From Opitutaceae bacterium (GTDB lineage Bacteria > Verrucomicrobiota > Verrucomicrobiae > Opitutales > Opitutaceae): DNA of 5,159 nt. The notes under the pieces are model-generated. The model had not been told where the DNA came from. It made no database searches and worked only from the letters and a program-made list of their open reading frames with translations. A program made the position numbers and the translations under genes. The DNA lies in contig JAISAX010000707.1 in assembly GCA_031266495.1 (NCBI GenBank), forward strand, positions 1 to 5,159, in the 5' to 3' direction. Position 1 is the first letter of the stretch; every line of letters starts with the position of its first letter. Below, one piece after another: positions 1 through 5,159 of this stretch.

Positions 1-809
1 ACGGAGAGGGTGAGGGAATCGATTTGCGTGTTGGCGTCCACCCACTGGCCGATAAAGCCGACGTTGCCGATGACGCCGGGCGAGGTGTCAAATACGTAGT
101 TGGAGGCGACGGTGGTGCCGTTGATGCTTACGTCGGTGATGGTTTTGGTGCTGTTGTTGTAGCTGATGGAGTAGGTGTAAAAGGTACTGCTGGAGTACTC
201 GCCACCGAGTGCCTCGCTCAATGCGCCGCTGATGGCGGTGCCGTCCTTCGTCGTAAGGGCGGTGTTTCCGGAGTAAAGACCCCAGACGTCGGCCAGGGGG
301 TTGATATAGAGGGAAACGAGAGCATTGGCGTTATTGCCCGCTGTCACGTCTCCGGCGATGTAAAACGAGATGCGAAACGAGTAGTTGCCCTGGGAGGGTT
401 TCAGGGACTTGATGCGGAGTTCCCATGTGGCAACGTCACCGTATTGCGCCCAGGTGTTGAAGTTGAACGGCAGGGCAAGCGAAGTAGAGAGGGCGCTGCC
501 AGCGAGGGCGGCGTAGCCGTTTTCCGCATTGCCGGCCAGAATCCAGCCGCGTTTGTCCTGACCGATGATACTGTTGTAGGTGAGAGAGGTGACGATGTCG
601 GCGCCGGTTTCGGTGGATCCCTTGACGGCGGCAGTCGGCTCGCTGGTCCAGACGGGCTTGAAGATATAGCTGCCGACCGGGCGGTCGTCAGTAATCGAGA
701 ACGTGTCGGAGGCGATGACAGTGGCGCGGGCCGGGAGCGTCGGCAGCACGAGGCAGGTCAATGCGGCGAGGACGATGCGAATATATATGATTTTACAGGT
801 GTTTTTCAT
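1..809 (-). CDS. Secreted beta-sandwich (LamG/concanavalin-like) protein, 3' end outside window
   Basis: The minus-strand frame from the ATG at 807-809 is open to the window edge: 269 codons without a stop. Residues 1-29 form a typical Sec signal peptide: K2 and K6, a hydrophobic core at about 12-25 (IVLAALTCLVLPTL), and an A-R-A cleavage site before T30. The mature part is rich in Asn, Ser, Thr, Gly and aromatic residues with alternating hydrophobic strands and no Cys. The stretch at about 210-269 (YTYSISYN, then NGTTV, GNVGFIGQW, QIDSLTLS) resembles the last strands of LamG/concanavalin-A-like folds, which often end in an 'xIDxLxLS' strand. In Verrucomicrobiota such proteins frequently carry a PEP-CTERM sorting tail shortly after; that part is not visible here. 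No Shine-Dalgarno precedes the ATG, but the signal peptide supports this start. It lies 246 bases downstream of the GH2 gene on the same strand. Function unknown; a glycan-binding or surface role is inference. Confidence 0.85.
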   Translation of the reverse strand, partial: MKNTCKIIYIRIVLAALTCLVLPTLPARATVIASDTFSITDDRPVGSYIFKPVWTSEPTAAVKGSTETGADIVTSLTYNSIIGQDKRGWILAGNAENGYAALAGSALSTSLALPFNFNTWAQYGDVATWELRIKSLKPSQGNYSFRISFYIAGDVTAGNNANALVSLYINPLADVWGLYSGNTALTTKDGTAISGALSEALGGEYSSSTFYTYSISYNNSTKTITDVSINGTTVASNYVFDTSPGVIGNVGFIGQWVDANTQIDSLTLS

Positions 810-814
810 GACGA

Positions 815-857
815 ATGCGTGGAGTGAAATGAAATGAATCTGATGCGGAGTGAAAAT
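815..857. repeat. Near-identical direct repeat beside the start codon of the secreted-protein gene
   Basis: ATGCGTGGAGTGAAAT (815-830) and ATGCGGAGTGAAAAT (843-857) share ATGCG plus GGAGTGAAA, differing by one inserted T, with 28 bases between their starts. The first copy ends 6 bases upstream of the ATG at 809, where a ribosome would bind, so a translational or transcriptional regulatory role is conceivable but unproven. Confidence 0.5.
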
Positions 858-890
858 TTACCCAAGCTTCCGCTATCAGGAGGAGAGAAC

Positions 891-908
891 AGGATTTTGA
901 GGATTTTG
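891..908. repeat. Two tandem 9-bp units in the leader
   Basis: AGGATTTTG occurs twice back to back (891-899 and 900-908) on the plus strand, which is CAAAATCCT twice in the leader RNA sense. It may be simple slippage or a paired binding site; no function can be assigned. Confidence 0.6.
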
Positions 909-921
909 GCCGCGCAAGTTG

Positions 922-936
922 TTTGTTATCAACAAA
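922..936. promoter_or_regulatory. 15-bp palindrome, possible operator
   Basis: TTTGTT-ATC-AACAAA has perfect 6-bp arms around a 3-bp centre. It lies upstream of the secreted-protein gene and just downstream of the start site predicted from the promoter candidate at 953-982, a position suited to a repressor. No regulator is encoded in the window and I do not recognise the site as that of a named family. Confidence 0.3.
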
Positions 937-952
937 AGGTCTTTTGAGGAAA

Positions 953-982
953 TGTATATATCCCGGGAAGGGTTTCATGCAA
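953..982 (-). promoter_or_regulatory. Weak sigma70-like promoter candidate for the secreted-protein gene
   Basis: On the minus strand TTGCAT (977-982) is followed after 16 bases by TATATA (955-960), or after 18 bases by TATACA (953-958). The -10 candidate matches consensus at four of six positions and the -35 at three of six. Transcription would start near 946 and give a leader of about 137 bases. This is a guess from hexamer spacing only. Confidence 0.25.
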
Positions 983-1022
983 AAGATGGCCGGTCCGTCC
1001 TCGGAAACTCCCGGCTGTGTAG

Positions 1023-1041
1023 CTTCAATTATTAACTGAAG
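1023..1041 (-). terminator. Short stem-loop 15 bases after the GH2 stop codon
   Basis: The minus-strand sequence CTTCAGTTAATAATTGAAG can fold into eight pairs (one of them G-U) closed by a three-base loop. On the plus strand the G-U position becomes an A-C mismatch, so the structure is better in RNA of the GH2 transcript. There is no U-run after it and the stem is AT-rich, so it is not a convincing intrinsic terminator. It could be an mRNA 3'-end stem or an imperfect operator. Confidence 0.3.
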
Positions 1042-1068
1042 TTACGTATTGGATGTTACGTGTTCGGT
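1041..1068. repeat. Imperfect 14-bp tandem duplication spanning the GH2 stop codon
   Basis: GTTACGT occurs at 1041-1047 and again at 1055-1061, and the similarity continues into the following bases (ATTGG against GTTCGG). The second copy contains the GH2 TAA. It looks like a small duplication at the 3' end of the gene, with the stop codon duplicated as well. Confidence 0.4.
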
Positions 1069-4000
1069 ATTCCGGTATTCAATGTCTGCTTGATGAGGCG
1101 CACCTGCACGGGACCACTATAAATGCCGCCGTCTCCCCAGATGTCCCGGACGCGGATGGCGAGCACGTTGTCGCCTCCCCATTCCACTTGCCCGGATGCC
1201 ACTGTGTATTGCCGCGATGCCTTGTAGAATGTGCCGTCAGGATAATCCTCCGGCGTGGTCTGTCCGATGAGGTGTCCGTTAAAATACGTCCAGTCGCAGT
1301 CGTCTATGCCTCCGAATTCCACGGCGAGGTCGCGCCTGGGCCAAGTCGCGGGCACCCGGAAATGTACCCGATACCAGGCGTAGCCGTCGAGGCCGGCAAA
1401 GTTCATGTTTTGTTCCCAATACATGGGGACTTCTATGCGGCGCCATGCGGAGTCATCAAAGTGCGTTGTATGCCAGTTTTTGGCTTCGCCGGAGTTGTCG
1501 GCGTCTTCGTGGAGCTTCCAGTGTTCTTTGGTGAGGTCAATGGTGTCTGCCGCCGCCGTCGTGCGCGCCGCGGCGCTGGCGTCGGCGGGTTTTATTTGTA
1601 CGGACAGGTTGGTCAATAGTGTGGAGAGTATGAAGTTTGCCTTGCTGTCATCGAGTTTGTGAAAGGGTATCTGGCAGAGGATCACTTGCCCCTCCCCCCC
1701 TCCCCCCGCGCCGCCGTCCTGCTTCCCGCCTGCCTCCCCGCCTGTCCGCCGGGTGTTGTTCGTCAAGATGGCCGCACGGTCGGTGGCGAGAGCCAGTTGT
1801 TCTGTCGGTTGCAGTTGCAGGGTGGCGGGTTGCGCTTCGGCGACCCAGACTTTGGTGTTCCAGCCGCGCAAGGCTCCCGCAAGGTTCGCTCCCGAAAAAC
1901 TGCGCTTCGGCGTGAATTTGTATTCGGATACATTTTTCTCTTTTTCGTGTGTGGTATAGCTCAGGTCGCAAATGCCTGTGCCACGGAGCAGCCAGCTGGA
2001 CGGGTTTTGTATAATGTCGGTTTTGTTGATGATTGCCTCGTCGTCTGCCTGAATGCCGGCGCCGTCCGGCAACGGGGAGTAATCAAAGTCCTTGTTTTGT
2101 TGCATACAGAGGATGGTGCCTCCGTGTTCGACAAACCGGGCAAGGGCGTCGGCGGATGTTTTCAGGGCGTTGGCGGGTTGTTCCGGGGCGATGATCAGTA
2201 GGCCGTCGGAGGGGAGGGCGGCGATGTCGGCGGTGGTGATGGTGCGCGCATTGACGAGTTGCCTGGCGATGTCCCGGCCCGTGGCGTCCGTGCCGTCCGT
2301 GACGGCTGTGGCGTCCGTGGCGCCGCGCAATATAAATGCGGGCTTCCAGCGGTTTGGTTGCAGCGAGTCAATATAGGCGAGAATGGTGTGGGTTGTCCGC
2401 GTGGCGACCGGGTCAATGCCGTAGCGGCGGGTTACGTCCAGCTGACAAAGCAGCAGCGAACCGCGGTTCACGGGGAACTCTATAAGGGGACTGTTTTCGA
2501 GCCAGGGGCCGCAGTCGAGCAGGGTCCGGTAGTTTCCCATAGTGGATGGTTTGGCGAGCGGGCGCGTGGCGACCAGGTTGGGGAACAGGGTGTTCATTTG
2601 AAGATTGCCGCGCCAGAGTTGCAGGTCGTCGTCGGTCAGGCGCGCGAGTCGGGCGTCGGGCGTTCGCAAGAAGGCATGGTTCACGCCTTGTTCGGACAGG
2701 CGGGTCGCGCCTGGCAACAGCCGTGCGCCGTCGTCGGGGAAAGAGTCTTGTTCAAAACAGAGCACCTTGCCGCCGCGGTCGAGAAACCCGGCGAGCACCG
2801 CCGCCTCCGCGTTCATCGTGCGCGTGAACGCGCAGTAGCCGATGATGAGCAGGTCAATGTTTGCGAGCGCCGGAGCGGGCTTGCCTGGAGCCGGTGTGTC
2901 CAATGTTATTTCGCGAAAATCCACACCGGCCTTGCGCAAGAGTGTTTTGGTGAGGCCTTCCTTGTCATAAAGCCCGACGCGGCTTTTTAGCGCGACGCGC
3001 CGGTTCGCGGGCCACGGCGAAACAGGGAAAACGTCGGCACGATAATTGTTGGATGCGAGCGCGTTCGTGCCTTCCCTCAAAAATATATTTAACCGCATCC
3101 GCCGGCGTTCGCCGACTTGCGGGATTTTTATGGAAAACGGAATCCGCACGTTGCGCGCCGACGGGATTCGCACCTGTTGGCGTCCGGATGCAACGACTTT
3201 TTCGCCATCGTTCAGTGTCCATAAAAATTCGGGCGAGAGGTCGCGTTGTTCGCGGGTGTCGTTGATGGCGTATGCTGTTTTCTCCACTGTCTCGCCGGCA
3301 TTATAGGCCCAGTCCCAGTCGTCCGCCATGCTTACAATCACCGGCTTGTAGGCGGCGAAGATGCCTTTGGTCTCGCTGGATTCGTTGGCTTCCGGGGCGT
3401 CGGCGAGCCAGCCGGGATTGACAAGCAGCGTCCGCTTCCAGGCATCGGTATCGAGTCGCCTGACCGGCGGGTAGGGCGCCTCGCTGCTCCACTCTATATT
3501 GACCGCGGTATTGTGCGGGACGATCGGGTTGAGCCGGTCAACAAGCCCCAGCGGCTGGATGCCGTCAACATCGTGAATACGCCATGTTTCCAGCGTGCGT
3601 TGCTTGTAGATGCCGGAGAAGCGGGACCGCGAGTCGAGGTCGCGCCACTGGCCTTCGCCGAGGTAGAGCGTGGCGAGGTAACTCCAGTTGCTGCGGCGCA
3701 GGCCGATATAGGATTCGCCGATGAGCAGCGGCTTGCCGTATTGTTGCGGACGCCGCACCGGCAGATGCTGAAACATGCCCACGGGCACGGCGGTCATGTC
3801 CGAATAATCGTGATAGTTGTGGATGCCAATCTCGTCGAGTTCAGCGACGCAGGGGTCGCCTTCCGCCTGCACCAGGCGCGACGGGTCGAGTCGTCTGTAT
3901 AATTTTGCCCAGCTCTGGACGAGTTTGTATTTGTCAGGGTTGATTGTTCCGTTGATGACGTATTCGTTTTCCGCGGTCCAGAAGAGGATGGAGGGGTGGT

Positions 4001-5159
4001 TCCGGTTTGCCCGCACCCAGCCTTCAATCATCTTCTCGCTGATGTCCTGCATTTGTTTTTCGGTGGCCATTTTTTGCACGACGGGGTCGTATTCGGAATG
4101 GAGCATGAAGCCTTCCTCGTCGGCGACGTCAAAGAACACTTGAGGAAACGGTCCCCACGCGCGGGCAAAGTTGACGCCTCGCGATTTGTAGTATCGCAAC
4201 AGGGCGCGCGTGGCGGCGGGATTTTGCAAAAACATCATCGGGCTGTGAAAGGTGTCGCCGCGCAGACGGATGCGTTTGCCGTTGAGATAAAAATCGCCGT
4301 CTCTGGCCGTGAATTCGCGAAAGCCGAAGCGGGTGTGTTTCACCGCCTCGCCGCCGTCGCCGTCGCCGCCGCCCGGCGCGGACACGCCGGTCTCCACTGT
4401 ATATAAATAAGGGTCGGCGGGCGACCATTGCCGGGCCGTTGCCCAGACAACTTCCGTTTTTATATTCTCCACCGCGCCCGGCGCAATAGTGATTTTTGCA
4501 GGATTCAGGGTCAACGCCACCGGCTCGACTGTATCGGGCGCGAGGATGCGCTGGCGAAGCTCCGCCTCCACCGGTTTGTCACTGTCGTTGACCACCGATG
4601 TCGTGAGCGTGAGTCGCGAATGCTCCACCGATGTAACAATATGAACTCCGACCGGGTGCACGGCGGGAACAGCCGCGATGCGGACGCCTTGCCAGAGGCC
4701 GGGACCGATATTGCCAACGGAAACCTTGTTGCCGTCCACTGTATCATATGGCAGCACTTCAACCGCGAGCGTGTTTTCCGTGCCAAAGCGCACGGCTTTT
4801 GTCAGGTCAATAGTGAACGGTTCGACGCCGCTATGTTCGCCAACGGGCTGGCCGTTGCAATAAACGTGCGCCACATGGTTGACGCCCTCGAAGTCAACCT
4901 TTACGCGTTTGTCCGCCCAGTCGGCGGGCACGGCGAAAGCGCGCCGGTACCATGCGGAGGCGAGGCGGTTCCAGCGGTTGTATTGAGCCGGCGGCGTCAA
5001 CTCCATTGACTGCGAGACTTTTTGCCACATGCCCGGAACAGGACACACTTCCCAGCCCTCGTCCGGCAGGCGCCCGAAGGCAAGCGTGCCTTCCTTGACG
5101 GGCAGGAAATCCCAGTAGCCGTTCATCGTGATCGTGCCTCTGTTTGCGGTGCGGGCGAA
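1056..5159 (-). CDS. Large multidomain glycoside hydrolase family 2 protein, 5' end probably outside window
   Basis: Predicted to hydrolyse a beta-linked sugar by the retaining GH2 mechanism. Residues are numbered from the ATG at 5124-5126 (1356 codons to the TAA at 1056-1058). Domains: sugar-binding jelly roll about 1-150 (WYRRAFAVP, NTLAVEV, GLWQGVRI); Ig-like about 155-270; TIM barrel about 271-560, entered by FGFREF, DGDFYLNGKRIRLRGD and GVNFAR; acid/base E388 in FWTAENEYV; probable nucleophile E471 in LLIGESY; Ig-like about 592-702; two class I amidotransferase-like alpha/beta domains about 709-925 and 928-1178; C-terminal jelly roll about 1196-1346. The 83-residue gap between the glutamates fits GH2 (76 in E. 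coli LacZ, E461/E537). The frame stays open for 11 codons upstream to the window edge (FARTANRGTIT before the Met), and 'TITMNGYWDF' reads like the usual first strand of GH2 proteins, so that Met may be internal and a signal peptide may lie upstream. An AGAGG at 5137-5141, 10 bases before the ATG, leaves local initiation possible. At over 1350 residues it is longer than LacZ (1024). Substrate unknown: beta-galactoside, glucuronide or mannoside are all possible. Confidence 0.93.
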   Translation of the reverse strand, partial: FARTANRGTITMNGYWDFLPVKEGTLAFGRLPDEGWEVCPVPGMWQKVSQSMELTPPAQYNRWNRLASAWYRRAFAVPADWADKRVKVDFEGVNHVAHVYCNGQPVGEHSGVEPFTIDLTKAVRFGTENTLAVEVLPYDTVDGNKVSVGNIGPGLWQGVRIAAVPAVHPVGVHIVTSVEHSRLTLTTSVVNDSDKPVEAELRQRILAPDTVEPVALTLNPAKITIAPGAVENIKTEVVWATARQWSPADPYLYTVETGVSAPGGGDGDGGEAVKHTRFGFREFTARDGDFYLNGKRIRLRGDTFHSPMMFLQNPAATRALLRYYKSRGVNFARAWGPFPQVFFDVADEEGFMLHSEYDPVVQKMATEKQMQDISEKMIEGWVRANRNHPSILFWTAENEYVINGTINPDKYKLVQSWAKLYRRLDPSRLVQAEGDPCVAELDEIGIHNYHDYSDMTAVPVGMFQHLPVRRPQQYGKPLLIGESYIGLRRSNWSYLATLYLGEGQWRDLDSRSRFSGIYKQRTLETWRIHDVDGIQPLGLVDRLNPIVPHNTAVNIEWSSEAPYPPVRRLDTDAWKRTLLVNPGWLADAPEANESSETKGIFAAYKPVIVSMADDWDWAYNAGETVEKTAYAINDTREQRDLSPEFLWTLNDGEKVVASGRQQVRIPSARNVRIPFSIKIPQVGERRRMRLNIFLREGTNALASNNYRADVFPVSPWPANRRVALKSRVGLYDKEGLTKTLLRKAGVDFREITLDTPAPGKPAPALANIDLLIIGYCAFTRTMNAEAAVLAGFLDRGGKVLCFEQDSFPDDGARLLPGATRLSEQGVNHAFLRTPDARLARLTDDDLQLWRGNLQMNTLFPNLVATRPLAKPSTMGNYRTLLDCGPWLENSPLIEFPVNRGSLLLCQLDVTRRYGIDPVATRTTHTILAYIDSLQPNRWKPAFILRGATDATAVTDGTDATGRDIARQLVNARTITTADIAALPSDGLLIIAPEQPANALKTSADALARFVEHGGTILCMQQNKDFDYSPLPDGAGIQADDEAIINKTDIIQNPSSWLLRGTGICDLSYTTHEKEKNVSEYKFTPKRSFSGANLAGALRGWNTKVWVAEAQPATLQLQPTEQLALATDRAAILTNNTRRTGGEAGGKQDGGAGGGGEGQVILCQIPFHKLDDSKANFILSTLLTNLSVQIKPADASAAARTTAAADTIDLTKEHWKLHEDADNSGEAKNWHTTHFDDSAWRRIEVPMYWEQNMNFAGLDGYAWYRVHFRVPATWPRRDLAVEFGGIDDCDWTYFNGHLIGQTTPEDYPDGTFYKASRQYTVASGQVEWGGDNVLAIRVRDIWGDGGIYSGPVQVRLIKQTLNTGIPNT
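1689..1742 (-). repeat. G-rich tract encoding a glycine-rich loop in GH2
   Basis: The minus strand has runs of 6, 7 and 4 G separated by single A (1689-1707), preceded by further purine-rich codons. It encodes residues 1129-1146, nearly all Gly with a few Glu, Ala, Lys, Gln and Asp. The loop sits within the second amidotransferase-like domain just before its last recognisable strand (GQVILCQI). Such a sequence meets the simple rule for a G-quadruplex and is prone to length change by slippage. Confidence 0.8.
2281..2319. repeat. 12-bp direct repeat with 27-bp period inside GH2
   Basis: GTGGCGTCCGTG occurs at 2281-2292 and 2308-2319. The 27-base period is nine codons, so the repeat is in frame and produces the Ala-Thr-Asp-rich segment at residues 936-949 (ATDATAVTDGTDATG), near the start of the second amidotransferase-like domain. 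It is probably a flexible loop that grew by in-frame duplication. Confidence 0.7.
4347..4373. repeat. Short GCC/GTC triplet run inside GH2
   Basis: Alternating GCC and GTC triplets encode residues 252-260 (GGGDGDGGE). The segment lies in the Ig-like domain just before the strand leading into the barrel (HTRFGFREF). It is a low-complexity, probably solvent-exposed loop, similar in character to the Gly-rich loop at 1689-1742. Confidence 0.7.

Larger units (their letters stand above)
810..1055. other. Intergenic spacer and leader of the secreted-protein gene
   Basis: This 246-base gap is the only non-coding stretch in the window. Read on the minus strand it contains, in order: a stem-loop just after the GH2 stop, a weak sigma70-like promoter candidate, a 15-bp palindrome, two tandem 9-bp units, a pyrimidine run (CTCTCCTCCTG, RNA sense) resembling the 3' end of 16S rRNA, and a near-repeat close to the start codon. 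It is more AT-rich than the flanking genes. The length and content suggest that the secreted-protein gene has its own promoter rather than depending only on read-through from GH2; this is inference. Confidence 0.6.

Noticed and set aside
747..809. Possible lipoprotein signal (LTC at residues 17-19 of the exported protein)
   Set aside because: The residue before Cys is Thr, not Ala/Gly/Ser, and the hydrophobic core continues past the Cys to a good A-R-A signal peptidase I site.
24..827. Plus-strand open frame of 267 codons
   Set aside because: It lies antisense to the signal-peptide gene, has biased Gly/Val/Asp/Arg composition typical of shadow frames in GC-rich DNA, and shows no domain pattern.
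878..947. Strong plus-strand Shine-Dalgarno-like AGGAGGAG followed by a TTG-initiated 16-codon frame
   Set aside because: The frame is tiny, starts with TTG and consists of spacer repeats. On the strand that is actually coding here it is only a pyrimidine run in the leader.
961..968. Perfect 8-bp palindrome TCCCGGGA
   Set aside because: Too short to be significant in GC-rich DNA and with no matching extension on either side.
793..978. Minus-strand 61-codon frame across the spacer
   Set aside because: It runs into the start of the exported gene in another frame, has no ribosome site and no recognisable sequence features.
2259..2990. Plus-strand open frame of 243 codons, and other plus-strand frames opposite the GH2 gene
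   Set aside because: All lie inside the well-supported GH2 coding sequence and show no recognisable motifs; long antisense frames are expected at this GC content.

Overview
The window is GC-rich and carries two incomplete protein genes, both on the minus strand and both running off a window edge. The right-hand 80% is one very large glycoside hydrolase family 2 (GH2) gene. Its frame is still open at the right edge, so the true start is probably outside the window. The left 809 bases hold the N-terminal part of a secreted, lectin-fold-like protein whose 3' end lies beyond the left edge. A 246-base AT-richer spacer separates them. No RNA genes, mobile elements or CRISPR arrays were seen.

Reading in the direction of transcription (right to left), the GH2 gene encodes: a sugar-binding jelly roll, an immunoglobulin-like domain, a TIM-barrel catalytic domain with a credible pair of catalytic glutamates (E388 and E471, counted from the ATG at 5126), a second immunoglobulin-like domain, two consecutive glutamine-amidotransferase-like alpha/beta domains, and a second jelly roll that visibly resembles the first. 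It stops at 1056. Fifteen bases later comes a short stem-loop sequence, then a leader with a possible promoter, a 15-bp palindrome and a 9-bp tandem repeat. Next is the ATG at 809 of a protein with a clear signal peptide and a beta-rich, Asn/Ser/Thr-rich body.

The organism is most likely a polysaccharide-degrading bacterium of the Verrucomicrobiota (Opitutaceae-like) or a relative. This is an inference from base composition, from the giant multidomain GH2 enzyme, and from a neighbour that looks like the exported beta-sandwich proteins (often with a PEP-CTERM tail) common there. No phylogenetic marker is present. A plausible joint role is extracellular or periplasmic glycan breakdown, with the small protein as a cell-surface or secreted glycan-binding partner. 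The substrate cannot be read from the sequence.

I see no clear new biological system. The most unusual points are the GH2 domain layout (two like jelly rolls at the ends and two amidotransferase-like domains between), a G-run tract in the coding strand that encodes a glycine-rich loop, and a departure from the classical beta-galactosidase active-site motif.
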